A stretch of DNA of 64,000 nt from Allodiplogaster sudhausi (GCA_945643635.1 CALZFC010000005.1:4166001-4230000), one strand, 5' to 3'; positions 35,059 through 50,354 are shown, counted from the first letter of the stretch. The notes: generated by a model from the letters alone, not told the origin. Program-made: numbers and translations.

Positions 35059-35677
35059 GGTGCCAAAAATCTCAGTTTACTTGTTCGAACTTTGATTGTG
35101 ATCATTATTCTCTTCCACAGAAAATTTATGACCACTAATAAGAAAGTGTCAATACAGAGAGATGGAAGAGTGGTTAGACAGATAGACCTGCGTGTAGGGT
35201 AAAAGAAAGAGATGAGAGAGGTAGAGAGAGAAAGCATACGACGTATATCAGGCCACCTCTCTTCACTTTCCTTCACGCTGTGCAAAAAAAGTGAAGAATG
35301 AAGGGCATATTTCTATCGCTGAGCAAAGAAGGGAGCGGGAGAGAAGGTGCAAAAAATAGATGGGTGGAGATATTCATCCAGCCAGCAGGGTGGAACCAGA
35401 TTAGAGATTATGGATATAATGAAGTATAATGAGAGAAAATTGGAGTGTTAGGGAGACAGAGAGATAAAAAAAGAGAGAGTGCGAGAGGCGATAAGGAAGA
35501 CAAAGAGGGAATCTCTATCTATTGCCGCTCGAAGTGACAATACAGCGTCGATGCTCTCACAAATCCGGAATATCTCTTCTCCATTCTCTCTCTTCATGAC
35601 TCCAGCGATCGGGATGTTGAGATAGTGAGAGAAAGATAGAGAAACAGAGATAAAGCGTTTGAGAGAGATATTGAAAC

Positions 35678-35721
<44 letters not shown>

Positions 35722-36135
35722 GAAATAAAGAAAAATAGGAAGCGTGAGAAAGTGCAAGAGAGAAAGATAGTAAGATGAAACTATAGAGTGGAATTTTGTC
35801 GTGGTGGACCAGGCGGCAGCGGCAGTGAAAGACTGAACGCGCCATTTCCACAAGAGATTTTCGATAGTTCAACCAGAAATTCTCTTCTTCGTGTCAGTTG
35901 GTTTTTTCTTGCATTCTCCTCATACATCTTAAACCTGAGGTCTCACTAATTCATTCATTAAAAGATATTTTTTCGAATATCACAATATCTTATGTTAATA
36001 TCTCCCTATGTCGTGCACTAATATTGGTTGTAGGGACGAGTGACAGAGAGGCAAAGAGAGAAAGAGGGAGAAAGATAGAGAGACAGCCCAACAAGAGAGA
36101 GAGAGAGAGTGAGAGAGAGAGAAAGAGAGATAGAA

Positions 36136-36166
<31 letters not shown>

Positions 36167-37050
36167 CAGAGAGACAGAGAGAGAGAGAGAGTGAGAGAGA
36201 GAGAGAAAGAGAGAGAGGCAAAGGAAGTGAAAGCGAGAGAGAGAGAGAGAGAGAAATTTAAATGAAGTATGCGGGGTTGACCAGCAATGCTTTTTTCCAT
36301 TCCATGTACACTGCCAGCCGCAAAAGCGTCCTGGCCTTGGCCTCTCCTGCCCAAAAGGACAGCCCTTCTATCTCTCTCCCTCTCTCTTTATCTCTCACTC
36401 TCACTTTTCCCTCCTCACCCTCTCCATTACATCATATCCCTGATCTGATCCACAACCCAATTCTCCTTAGTACTGCCGCGGTTTCTTTTTCTCTGCCATA
36501 ATCATCCACCCAGAATGGCTCATTCTTCTGTTATTATCATGATGTCCCTTTCATCTCTCCTTTCATTATGGCAAATCTGTCGTGACGTTTCATTTTCAGG
36601 TAATGATGGAATGGGAAAAGTCGCAGGCTAGAGAACTCGACAAGAGAAGCTGGAGAGAAAGTGAAGTAGTAGACAACGATAGAGAGATAGAGAGAAAGGC
36701 AGAGAGAGAAGAAGAAAAAGATGGTGTTAGTTGAGCTAGGACTGCGAACGCAAAACTGCAAAAGAAAGGAATGAAAGAGGCGTCGATCGTGGAGGGGAAC
36801 GGAAAGAAGAAGAATGAACGGACGAGAGAGCACGCGAAGGGTCATTCATCTGCCTGTTTCCACATCCTACAAAATATTTAGATTTAAAATCCGCTACTGC
36901 GAAGGAAGAGACGTATGAGATCTGATTACACACACACAGAACAATTTATTAAGAGCAAATGACAGCTCTTGTTCTCGAAAGCCCACAGTACCAAGCTTTG
37001 GCTGTGCAAAACCGTGATGTATTAAATGTAAGGAAGAAATATGTACATCT
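35059..37050. other. Intergenic region after collagen C
   Basis: No coding similarity. Dense GA repeats at 35680-35718 and 36040-36255, so the reverse strand would be CT-rich. The low-complexity open frames here are translations of the repeat. Confidence 0.6.
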
Positions 37051-37201
37051 GCCGCCGTAGTAAAGTGTCTCTTTTTTGAGGCGAAAGATGAAGTTACTGA
37101 CATCAGGCTAATATCTCTGTTCCTCTCTCATCTACGGCAACTCTTCTTGTGTATGCCTGTTCCCTTAGAGTTAGCCTGATATGATTTTCTGGCTAGCATC
37201 A

Positions 37202-37384
37202 GGCAGCAACATGAGGCGAAGGAGAGACAAAGTGAGAGAGCATGCATTTTGAGGAGACTCTGCTCAACATGAGGCACAGAATCTTGACCCGGTCCGCATT
37301 GAGTCAAGATTCTGTGCCTCATGTTGAGCAGAGTCTCTTCAAAATTCATGCTCTCTCGCTGTCTCTTATTAGCCTCATGTTGCC
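37202..37384. repeat. Large hairpin (inverted repeat with arms of about 85 bp)
   Basis: Arm 37202-37288 is the reverse complement of 37303-37384 with a few mismatches. The inner 35 bp of each arm match perfectly, with a 14-base loop. Confidence 0.9.
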
Positions 37385-38297
37385 GGGCAAAAACCAAATT
37401 GTATTGTTTTGCGTTCATTGAGAGAATTAGCATAAATCGTTGAGAGAGATCGAGAGAGAGTTTACTTATCGGTCTATCACCCTATCCTCTTACATCGTGT
37501 TAATTTTTGTATAAATATGTATACATTAAAGTAGTAAAATCTCAATAAAACATGTTTGGCACCAAGCCAACCGGTGCTGTTTTGCATCCATTTTGAGAGA
37601 AAATTGAGAGAAACACATAGAGAGAGACCGAAAGTTCGCTCTCTCTCTATATGATGGTCTTCTACAGAGAAAGGCGGTTTTTTTGAACTATGTTACATAT
37701 CACCAGGGCCAGGTTGAAGCTTTGCACATTAAAAAGAAGTTTCCGCATTCACGGCTAGTAAAATGTCCAGTATCCCTCCTGCTCTCAATTCTTGCTAGTG
37801 CTCCGATGGACAATAGAAATGCTTTGTTCGAAAAATCCGTCGAATGTCGGTTGCATTGAGGGAATCGCTAGATTTTGCCGGTTCCTGAACCGATGTTGCG
37901 ACTTGCTCAAGTTTGCGTGGGCAGCTGTCTTAAATGCTGCCCGTTTTGTTCAGCTGCTGCCGGCTGAACATCGTTTTTATTATGCTCGTTTTATGAGGCT
38001 GAATCTATAAAAGTTGTTGCATCTAATTGTAAGAATTTGTCAATGCCATTAATGGAAGAATTGAGCAGAAGCCGATTAGGAATGTTAAGGTTTAGATTAG
38101 AGAGGGAGTGAGTACAAAAAGAGGGTAAGAGAAAGAAAGAAGAAGCTGGGAAGAGGGGGGGAGGGTTGTAGAAAATAAAGAGACCGAGACAGGAGAGCAG
38201 TGCTGCTCATGCACATGAAGCGGTTCTTATATTAGACTGGTGGATATGTACACTCTTCTGCATTCTCTCTATCTCGATCTCTCCCCACCCTCTCTCC

Positions 38298-38300
<3 letters not shown>

Positions 38301-38344
<44 letters not shown>

Positions 38345-38421
38345 CACGTCGCTCTATTTCTCTCCCTCTCCCTCTCGCTCTCTCTCTCTCTCTCTCTCTT
38401 TTACTTTCCTTTATCTTCCCG

Positions 38422-38463
<42 letters not shown>

Positions 38464-38482
38464 ACTTTCCTTTATCTTCCCG

Positions 38483-38524
<42 letters not shown>

Positions 38525-38575
38525 ACTTTCCTTTATCTTCCCGTCACTCTCTATCTCTCTCTCTCTCTCTCTATG
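38301..38575 (+). repeat. CT-rich minisatellite, 61-bp period
   Basis: ACTTTCCTTTATCTTCCCGT recurs at 38403, 38464 and 38525, separated by CT runs. It lies inside the putative transposon. Confidence 0.9.
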
Positions 38576-38627
38576 AATAACAAAGACACCAAGAGCAAGG
38601 AAGCCTTAATGTTGATATCAGTGTAAA

Positions 38628-38667
38628 CATGAGGCTAAACCTAGTGTTAAAGTGGTTAGCCTCATGT
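38628..38667. repeat. Small hairpin, 12-bp arms
   Basis: ACATGAGGCTAA and TTAGCCTCATGT separated by 16 bases. This is the same motif as in the large hairpin and the terminal repeats. Confidence 0.85.
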
Positions 38668-38716
38668 CAGTACCCTGATGTTTAGCCTCATAAAAGGGAC
38701 ACTTTACTACGGCGGC

Positions 38717-40215
38717 TGGAATGGAGTAAAGATATTTATCGTATAACAATGCTTTGTTCCCGCACGTTCCTCCATTCAAGAAGGTTAGAGATCACAACCT
38801 GCCTTTAAAGGTGCAAAACGAACTTAATTACTCGCAAGTTATTTATCTAGTGCAAAGTACTATGCCCGGCTCGGCCCAGCACACCAACAATTTTTGAAGC
38901 CCGAGTCCGGTCGCCCGCAGCATCGGCGGCCCAGCCAGGTCATGCCCGCGATGAGAGAGCCCGACTTCCCTGCCGCAAATAGTAGAAAATAAATTAAAAC
39001 CAACTGGGAAACACTGCTTACTACGTTCGACAGTTCGTTCGAAAGTGTTATGATCTATCAAATGATGGTACTTTTATTTGAGGAATTATTAGTTTGTCTT
39101 ATCCATTATTTACATCTATACCTATGTATGTATGTAATCATATATTATATTCCATAGAATGTGAATGCAAGTGAAGTCCCGCCCAAGATGTTTACTGACT
39201 CTTTTGAGTGAAAATCAATCATTTCTTATCTATATTTTCAGATGATAAAATTTTTAAGACTGTCGTATACAAATAGAAGTACCTTTCTTACTTTCATACT
39301 TGCTTTCTTTCTTGCTTTCTTTGTTAGCTTCTTTAATAGTTTCTATCTTACTTCTCGCTTCCTTCCAGAATTCTGTGAAATCCGACGAAACAAGTTCTTC
39401 CTCAACGGGCTCCTGCTCTTCTCAAGTACTTCATAGATGTTTTCTCACCTGATTTTTTTTAAAAGAAAATTCCAAATTGTTGCTAAGGTATGCTTTGGGA
39501 AAAGCTATGCAAAAGAGAAGAAGGCTGAGCATTGCTATAGACAGTTCATCCTTCTTTGTTGTGCAGGTGGAAGAAGAGCTTTCAACGCCACATAAAAATT
39601 TTCATGAAAAATTAAGGTAATTTTAGTGCACTTGTCAAATTTTTTTACTCCTGGAATTTTTCTGCACAAACAAGAATTCCAGGACCGGTGCGGGAATTAT
39701 GAACTTTCCCGTGCACCCAGATCTTTTTCGGCAGATTAAAGGCGCGGATGAATATTAAAAGAGAATTTTACTTCATTGACATTCGATACCACTAAATTAG
39801 CTATGACTTCTTTTGAAGAGATATGTAAATATGCATGTTGTAGTACTTCAGACGATTCTCATCTCAACTCTACAACTTTACTTCCAAATATAGACTTTCT
39901 GTTACAGGAGATTCAGATTGTCCAAACAGTTTTCTTGTTCTTATCTCTTTTTAATCCGAAAAAGAATTTAAATGAATGAATTTGTGATATTGTAAAACAA
40001 AGGACTCCGCAAACAGCTAAGAACGCTTGTCTATGTACATACTTGGTGAAAGACATGACGAGATTAAAGCAACGAGTGAATGATAATGTGAGATGGAGGT
40101 AAAGAGCAAGAGAGGGAGAGAGAGAGGGAGAGAGAGAGAGGGAGAGAGAGAGAGGGAGAGAGAGAGCAAGAGCGATGGAGAGAGAGCGCGAGAGAGCGAG
40201 AGAAAAGGCAGAGAT
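38717..40215. other. Intergenic region before the 3' end of collagen D
   Basis: AT-rich, with no coding similarity. A GA-rich block with GGGAGAGAGAGA units (40088-40175) marks the collagen D 3' region. Confidence 0.5.
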
Positions 40216-41871
40216 CTAGTAACCGGGAGCAGTGCGAGGGGGCGGGCAGTGGTCGCAGCCACCACCGCTACCAGCCTGGCCAGGCTCGCCGGGGGCGCCA
40301 TCTTGGCCGGGATTGCCAGGGGCGCCCGGGTTGCCCGGATCACCTGGCGGACCGGGTGGGCCGGGACGAGAGTTTCCGGGTGCACCAGGCTGTCCAAGAT
40401 TGCCAGATGGGCCTGGAGGACCAGGAGGCCCAGGCGGCCCGGCTTGTCCAGGAGCTTCGATGATTTGGCCAGGAGCTCCTCGTTGGCCAGACTGGCCCGG
40501 CTGCCCGGGTTGCCCGGGAGGCCCAGGAGGCCCGGGTGGGCCGGGCCGACCTCCTTGACTGGGCGGCGGCGACTGCCCTGGAGCACCTGGTAGTCCCCGA
40601 GGCCCCTTTTGCCCTGGTCTCCCGGGAAGTCCGGGCGGGCCAATCGGGCAGTCGAAGCAGAAGTCTCCCTCGGATGCCTCCTGCCCGGGCGCGGCGTCTG
40701 ACCCGGGTTGTCCGTCGTTGCCCGGGATGCCATCGTTTCCAGGCAATCCATCCGTCCCGGGTGGCCCGGGCGGTCCGGCCTGGCCCACTCCGCAGGAACA
40801 GCAGGAACCGCCGCCGGAGAAGGCGTCCACTCCCTCGTCTCCGCCCCCTTGCGAGTACGTGCCCGCCCCCCTTGCCACGGGCCGTGCATGGAGGGAGCTG
40901 CCAGCTGATCGGTGGTGGGCCGCTCGCTTCAGACGGCCCGATTCGCCTTTCATCCTCTCGAACTGAAAACAAAATTGAATAGCTCCTCTTTCTTTCTAAA
41001 CTCTTCATGATGACTATGTAAAATAAGGAGAGAGAGAGAGAGAGAGAGAGAGTGCATAGGAAGAGAGAGTAGACTGAAGAGACTGACGAGAGAATGGGAC
41101 TATTCGTTGGAAGGAAGGGGATGGAGAGTGAGACTCGGAGAGGCCCTCTTCTGCTTCTCACTCACTCACCTTCACAAACTGGTCAGGGAGCGAAATAGGA
41201 AGAGATTCATTGTGACTGACTGCTGTTATGGCACTCACAACCATGGCATCTTTTCATCATTCACCTCCCTTATTGTGTGGAAAGAGAAATGGAGAGAAAG
41301 AGAAAGAGAGAAAAGAAAAAGAGAGAGAGAGGTAGAAAGAGATAGAGAAAGAGAAGAGGAAAGTGAAAAAGAAGGAGGAAAAAGAGAGCGAGAGAGTGAG
41401 AGGAGGGAGACAGAATAAAAGAGGGGCATGAATCGAGAGTGGAGAGCGAAATCAAATGGGAATTTGAATTAATGAGAAAGAAGAATTTAACTTTGAAAAA
41501 TGAATGAAAACTTATACACAATCAAACTGGAACTAAAAATAAAACGAAAGAGGACGTTAAAAAATAGTGTTAAAACATTCACCCAAGTCATTAATATAAA
41601 TTAACCGGACAAATCAAGAAGTAATTAGAATGTCGAAAAGGAATGCTAGAAAGAAATAGCTAACCCTGCCGTACTCGTCCCAGAGTCCGTTTGTTCTGTG
41701 CTTGCAAAGGTCGACTTCAGTCTGAAGACTGGACTGGATGTGTTGCATGTAGTTGTAGAGCAGAGGGACTGCGATGATTGCAGTGAGAGTCGCCATCGTC
41801 GACACCGCGATTCCGAAGAACGCCAGACGACGGAGAGAATCCGCTCTCGCCACCAACTCCTTTGCTTCCAT
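40216..41871 (-). CDS. Cuticle collagen D (two exons, longer intron)
   Basis: Exon 1 (41665-41871, 69 codons) starts [20 protein letters not shown], diverged from A-C but with the same anchor domain and the same length. Exon 2 (40216-40962, 249 codons) begins [17 protein letters not shown], with RLKR as likely cleavage site, then a Gly/Ser-rich spacer, [13 protein letters not shown], Gly-[14 protein letters not shown], a long Gly-X-Y region rich in PGPPGPPG, and [13 protein letters not shown]. 317 residues. The 702-bp intron has GA runs on the plus strand. The family call is firm; the role of this member is unknown. Confidence 0.93.
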
Positions 41872-42233
41872 CTTGAAAGAGAGAGAGAGAGAGGGAGAGT
41901 TAGAGAGAGAGAGAGAGAATCTGAGAGAGTGAGGGCGATGGAGGGAGGTAATGACAGAAAAGAGCGCTGAGTGAATGAATATACAGCTAGATCATGGGTA
42001 ATCAGAGCGAATAGCCATGTATGCATGTACTTATGTCTGTGATGCAGAGAAACTCGCGAGTTCGATTTTGACTGCACGAAGGTAAAAGAAGGCAGAATTG
42101 AGCAGGAGAAGCAGTGGACAAATGGATTGAGCAGGGAGAGTAAACCAGCCATTAATACATTGAAGTGCCAACGGCGGAGGGACAATTAGACAGACTCACT
42201 CATCTTCCAGCCAAGGAAGAATAGACACTCAAC

Positions 42234-42273
<40 letters not shown>

Positions 42274-42700
42274 CCACGCTACTTGTATGAGATGGCATGC
42301 AAAGAGAACGGGAACTATTTCTGATTATTGGGCTGTGCGGGTCGTTCGATTGAAATCTCACTCGCCAAATGACTTTCGCAACGAATGAAGTGATCACAAG
42401 AGAAACACTCAGTTAAAGAGTAGAAGATGAGAAGATGAGAGGAGGGGAAGAGGGGGGGGGAGGGAAGGGAAAGAGGAGTCAAGTGAGGAGAGGGCAACCA
42501 CAGTGCTCCAGGCTGTAGTTGTAGCGAACTGCCACTCAACCTTTCCCTTCCCCTTCAGAGGACTGCCGGGGCGTGGCAAGAGAAGCCAGCAGGGCTGCGG
42601 CTAATTCAGGAATCTCCTCTCTCATACGAAGCAGGCCCGCTTATATTGTGACGCAAGAACGACTAAGGTGAATGGAAAGGAGAACAGGCATACATTCACT

Positions 42701-42746
<46 letters not shown>

Positions 42747-43309
42747 GAAGATAGAGAGAGAGAGGAAGATAGAGAGAAGGAGCGAGATACTAAGAGAGAG
42801 TGAGAGAGAGTGTGTGAGCGAGATAGTAAGAGAGAGAGTGAGACAGAGAGGAGCATTTACCGAGGTTAGCTGCAGCAGACAAAAGGAGTAAACCGAGAGA
42901 GGACGGCGCCGCGCAGCAGGAGAGCCTGTAACCCGTCGGTGTCATTTCCCAAACTATTCTAGAGGGTTAAAGCGAATCGAGATTCCAAAACAGAAGCTCT
43001 TTCCTCTTTCTGATGTCTTCTTTTCTCTTGACGTCTTTCTCATCAATGACATGACAGCACTTATCAACACTCTTTAGAAGAACGCGGAAAATCAATCGAG
43101 CTATCCGATTTTGGATCGTGTTTACTCAATAGAAAAAAGTAATTTTTTTTCTGTCGAGGGCGTGAGATAAAATGAGTACATTTCGAATCCCACTTCTCAA
43201 GGATTCATGGACTACACTTTTTTGATTTGATTTGAAGGGTGTAGGAGTCTTTCTGGCTTCATTTCTTTATAATCTGCTCTTGTTAGTCCGTCTCCCACAG
43301 AGTATCCTC

Positions 43310-43353
<44 letters not shown>

Positions 43354-44512
43354 ATCTTCTGTTTATTCCTTTTCTCTTGCTCTCTTCCGCTTCCACACTC
43401 CTTTTCGTTCTTTTCAACCTTTTTCAGCAGTAGACTAAAGAAAAATCAGCATAAAATCACTGTGAAGAGCAAATGCCATAAGTAAAATATGCTGCAGAAG
43501 AAGACGAAAACTGTTCTGAGTGGCTGGGAAAGTGGAGACTAGTATCTAGTCTCTTTTCTCTCTTTTTTCTCCTATGCCAGCGGCACCGTTCCTTCATCAA
43601 GAGAGGAAGAAAGATGGGGAGAGAGGGAGAGAGAGAGAGTGAGAGAGAGAAAGAGAGAGCGAGAGAAAGGGTGAGAGAGGGAGAGCAAGGGGAGAGGTGG
43701 TGCGTAGAGAGAGATTGTGAGAGGGAGCAATTGTTGAGAGAAAGTTTGAGTAAGAATGCGAAAGAGAGGGAAGGTTGGATGAAGGAAGGAGTAAGCGTGG
43801 CCTTGATTTTCAGATCAGCTTCTCTCGAGTGGTAATCGCTCGCCTTTCAACTCTGCCTGTGCCAAGAATGAAAATAAATGCAGCTTGTTCAGTGCTTCTC
43901 AATTCATTCACACATTTCTCACTCTTCTCTTATTTTCTGTTTCTTCTTTCTTGCAATTCCCGTGCCAAATCGTCTCGTTGGGTAGTCAGAAGAAAGGAGC
44001 TAAAGAGGAATTGTGAAAAAATCTAGTGAATGAGGGAAAAGATTGAGAGAGGGCTAGAGAGAGAAATGAGATTGAGAGAGGGTTAGAGAGAGAAATGAGA
44101 TTGAGAGAGGGTGACAGATAACGAGATTGATGGAGGGGTTCAGGGTAAAACAGATATGGAATATCGCCATTATATTTCCATAACAATTTTTTCTGGCAGA
44201 GCTCCTGCATCGTCCTTTGCCCATTTTCTCTTCTTCTTCTTCTTCCACTTTCTCCCTCACTCTCTCTACCTCATACTCTCTCACACTCTCTCCTTATCTC
44301 TCTCCCCCTCTGGGTTGGCCTAACCTTACTTCTTGGCTTATTGCCAAGTGGCCGAACTCTTTCAAGAGGAAAGTGCCTCAAACTGTGTTGAAGTGCACCA
44401 AAGTGAATAACTCTCTTATATATCTGCATTCTTCCCACTTCCCCGTATCCCCTCCATATCTCACGCTCTTCCTGTCTTTTCTGTTATTGCTCTCCCGCAC
44501 ACTCCCACGCTG

Positions 44513-44561
<49 letters not shown>

Positions 44562-45034
44562 TATCTACTCGCTCGCCCTTTTTATATTTCCTCTCCATCA
44601 TAGTAGGAATTAGCATGGAGTCAAGGGCAAAAAAGAGCGATCAGCGAGTCAACTCTGCTCCCTTTTCTATTCATGTTTTTTATCGGCTCTCTTCTGCCTT
44701 CTCCAATCTCCATAATTGGCAAGTGACGTGAAATGCTACAAAACGATACTGGCCCGACAGGGGAGGAGTGAGAGGGAGATCTCTCTCGAGAGCAAATGGA
44801 TGATTGAGTGGTTCTTGTGGAGCTTGGCAACGAATTTCATGATGAATCTCTTTATTAGCAGTAAATTCAGTAATGGAGCAATCGTGGATTGCAGGAGAGG
44901 AGAAAAGTGAGCAGAATAAGGAGGAAATGGCAGAAGGGGGAGTTGTCTACCTGAGACGAAGAGGGGAAGGAGATAACCGTAGCACGGCCTCATGGCAACA
45001 AAGAACAAGCAATAAATAAGTGAATGAGAGGGAC
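41872..45034. other. Intergenic region between collagens D and E
   Basis: No coding similarity. GA runs at 41877-41924, 42237-42270 and 42704-42840 sit on the side of collagen D's promoter and may be 5' UTR introns of D. CT runs at 43314-43360 and 44513-44560 have the opposite polarity. Low-complexity frames are ignored. Confidence 0.5.
44041..44113. repeat. Short tandem repeat, 29-bp unit
   Basis: GATTGAGAGAGGGYTAGAGA... starts at 44041, 44070 and 44099, giving about two and a half copies. Confidence 0.85.
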
Positions 45035-46856
<1,822 letters not shown>

Positions 46857-48770
46857 CCTGGAAATCACCAAGTATCTTAGAATCATTCAATTCCCGAAAA
46901 CATTTGAAATATTATCAAGAGAAGGCATTTACAAAAATGAAAGCGTGGATAATAGTGAGAACTAAGAAAGACTGGAAAAGCTAGCTGGGTCCAGGTGGCT
47001 AAATGAGAGGGGAAAGAGTTCATTCGAATGCCCATCTAGTGGCTGGCCATTGCAAATGGGTTGGCCGGAGAGAGGCGAAACGACCTTTTCGACCCTTCCA
47101 GCCTTTATATCCTGCATGCCGATCAGTCCATTCGAGGACATCTCTCACTTCCACTCTTTCTCTGTCAACTCTCTACTTCCTTTCTTTCTCTAGCTCTCCG
47201 CTTTTTCTCTTTCTCTGCCTCTCCAGCTTAATCCTTTCATCTCTGCACTCTCATATCTTCTCTTATCTCTCTTCTCAACATTTCATACCACAAGTTGTAG
47301 CACTTTCCATCAAAAGCTGCCCCGGATCAGAACTGCCTACATCACCCTCCCAATTCTGTGTCTCCTGTCTGTTCATATTCCAAGGATGAAGATGTTATGA
47401 TGGAGTCCCTCTCTGTGTTCAGATTGAACATCCATCCATGTGTGCGCAGTGCTTGACCACCTCTCATCACTTTCCTAACTACAAGTGATTTGTCAGTATC
47501 CTGCATCATATGTATTGCATGAGAAGTCAGTGGCTAAAGACATACTAATAACTGAGGAAGATATTTCTGATAGGAATATATTGCGAAAGGCTCTCGGAAA
47601 TGACTTGAAAAGTCATGGACGAGAAGATGCAGACAGTTTTCTTTGATAAAAGTGGTCTACCCTTTTGGATGGTAGTCCGAAGATTTTTTTAAAATAAATT
47701 TTCGAACGATGTTTAGCATTTAGCTGAGGAAGCCTTACTTTCGCTTTCTTCCATTAAAACTACATATACGTCGACAAGCAGAACACACTCTCTAGTTTTA
47801 TACTTTCACTTATCAATGAGAAGAAGGAGAATGGTGATATGAGAGAGGACAGAGATAGAAGGAGAAGGCGAAAAGAGAAATAGAGAGTGAGAGAAAGAGA
47901 GAGTAGAGGAGGATGACCAGCCGTTGACTGAGATCGTACGTACATAGACAGACAACACACAAGAAAGGGCAACGATAATTGGTATGAAGGTTATCCTTAG
48001 CCTATTTCACTCTCTGTTTTTTTCTCTTCCCATTTTCACCATCTTCCTTCACACTTTCTCCCATAACATTTTCTTCCTCTCTTGGATGGCTTTTCCCTGT
48101 TTGTCTCTTCCATTTTCTCTGCTTGTCTCTTCCCTTTTCCTCTGCTTCTCTCGTCCCTTTTTTCTCCTGCTCATGGACATCTTCATCTTCTGCATTCAAA
48201 GTTCCAAAACGTGTTTATAGACCCTCTTCGTCGCTGCTTATTCATTTTTTCTCTCGTCCCTTTTATTTTTTCACTATACGCTGTTCCTTTTTCCTATTTA
48301 CAATATGTGTATCTTAGTTCTTGATTAGATGATTATTAAATGCTTGAAGATGCCAGAATGTCTCAGCACTCGACATGACAACTTTCTAAAGACTGGCGCC
48401 GTTACCTTCGTTGTTTCTCTATTCTTTTTTTCTATCGCTCGGCATCGTTCTCTCTCTCTCTCTCTGTCTCTCTCTCTCTCTCCCTCTTTCACTCTTCTGG
48501 CTGTTCACTCTTGCTCTCCATGCTCTCGCCTGGTCCACAGTTTATTCGATGCCTCGTGTTGCTCTGACCGTCTGAACCTTCACTCTATCCGCTGCGCGCT
48601 ATTTCGTAAGGATTTATGGTGTTCTTTGCCCTCTGCTACCTCACTGTCTGCTCTTGTCTCTCCTCTTTTTGGCTCTCTCCTACAATCTTCACTTACCTCT
48701 TTCTTCTCCGATTCCCTACTCTCTCTCTCTCTCTCTCCCTCTCTCTCTCTCTGTCTCTCTGTCTCTCTCT

Positions 48771-48810
<40 letters not shown>

Positions 48811-50354
48811 CGCTCTCTCTCTTCTGTCCCCCCTCACACTTTTCCTCTGCTTTCCTTGCACTTCCAGTGGCGGCTTTTTCCTTGTTGACAAATGCACTCT
48901 TCCCCCTTTCGCGCACCTTCCTCTTGTACTGCAGAGTCTGCCTTCCCTAGAAGGAAGATAGCCACTCACTCCAGTCACTAGAGATGACTCCTTGACGCGG
49001 TGTCCTTTCCTTATCAAAGAACCGAACTTCTCACATTCTTCTTCCCCTCACCCTCCACTTCTTGTCTATTCTCAACCACAATCATGTCTACTTGATTGTT
49101 TTTGTTACACATTCTCTTTGGTATTCAGCTGTGATCACTAGTTGAGATCGATTCGTCTGAGTCGTTTAGGTCTTCGGTTAAAGAATTTCAGTTTTTTCTC
49201 TTATTGTCAGTATAATAGCAAACGTGCAGAATGATGACTTTCTCTCACTCAATGAAACAACATTCATGGTTTCTGTTACTCGTTTCTCTTCGAGTGGCGC
49301 AAATCGTAAAACGCTTATCCGATCAGTAATTGTAATATTTTTATTATGAAAATATCAAAGTGGATCGTAGGCCACAAACTTTCTCCGTAAGCGACTTTAG
49401 CGATATTGATTTGCGAGATTCGTTGAGTGTACACAATAACTTCCATGGTGAGGAAGCCCTTCAGTTCCCAGGGAAACTTTTAAAAAATTGAGAGAAAAGA
49501 GCGGACTTTCAGTCTGAAGAATATGTTCTCGCTGAATAACAAGCTGTGGAAAGGTCTGGATTTCCCATCACCATTCATTCATTCCTTGCATTCTAGCAGT
49601 TTTTGTTAGGTTTATAAAGCAGATCAAAAACGTGATAGGCCATGATTTTATTTTATCTTTGCACCGTCACATATGAGAAAGATATACTCGGGACATTCTT
49701 GTACTCTGGAATAAAACATCGACTAATTTATGTCTGTTCATTTTTAACAGCCTATTCGTCACCATCTTCATTACTAAGAACTGATGATTCTTAAAATGTT
49801 TCAAATTTGCTTGCACTGTGAGAAGGAAGACTTTTTTTCCTTTATGGTTTAATCATAGAAACAATGTGGGTGTCGTTTATAATTAGACTCGTTTCCGTCT
49901 CCGATTTTCTCCTACTCAATATTGATTGCAAATCGTAGTGCGTGTATATTTTGTGAGCACTTTATTGGCCGTTGTTCCCGGATGTTGTTGACTTGTTTTA
50001 TGGCTTTCTCTACTGTCTCTTATTTCTCGTTTTCCTGCAAGCAAACTTTTTTCGCTGAAGTAATGAAAAATGGAAAAATTCACAAGGTGTGAATAGCAAC
50101 ATCAGCATTCGAATTCTAGATCTATGCAAATAAAATAAAGCATAGCGAAATTATTGACCTGTCATAATCGCAATGTTTTTGTCATTTCCCATCTAAACTC
50201 GTGTCGGAGCGGCCAGTTCTCCGATTTGGGCTAATGTTTTTCAGCAATCTCCGCAACCGCTTCCGAAAAACTGACCAAGTCTTCCTTTACTAAATATTTG
50301 ACATTCTCGTTTTCTTCAATGAATTCTGCTATGTTAATCGTTCACCTTCTGCAG
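46857..50354. other. Intergenic region collagen E to SEC14-like gene
   Basis: No coding similarity. CT runs at 48445-48485 and 48715-48810 have the polarity of plus-strand introns, so 5' exons or UTR of the SEC14 gene could lie here, but I cannot identify any. A reverse-strand TATA-like ATATAAAGG near 47104 may serve collagen E. The rest is AT-rich. Confidence 0.45.

Larger units (their letters stand above)
37051..38716. mobile_element. Putative non-autonomous DNA transposon with inverted termini and palindromes
   Basis: The left end GCCGCCGTAGTAAAGTGTC (37051-37069) returns as its reverse complement at 38698-38716, and similarity continues inward to about 60 bp (both have ACTGACAT[CG]AGGCTAA). 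Many copies of a short motif, CATGAGGC or CATCAGGC and its reverse, lie near both ends, and two form hairpins. No transposase frame is seen; the longest open frame (37792-38010, 72 codons) has no recognisable domain. A target duplication is not obvious. The length of 1.67 kb suggests a deletion derivative of a larger element. Confidence 0.55.

Noticed and set aside
35995..36354. Ser-Leu or Arg-Glu repeat proteins in GA/CT tracts here and at 23095-23878, 27450-27976, 38232-38626, 48329-48961 and 59166-59778
   Set aside because: They are six-frame translations of microsatellites with no start context or domain.
37792..38010. 72-codon frame inside the inverted-end element as a transposase
   Set aside because: Too short and without any DDE/D or helix-turn-helix feature that I can see.
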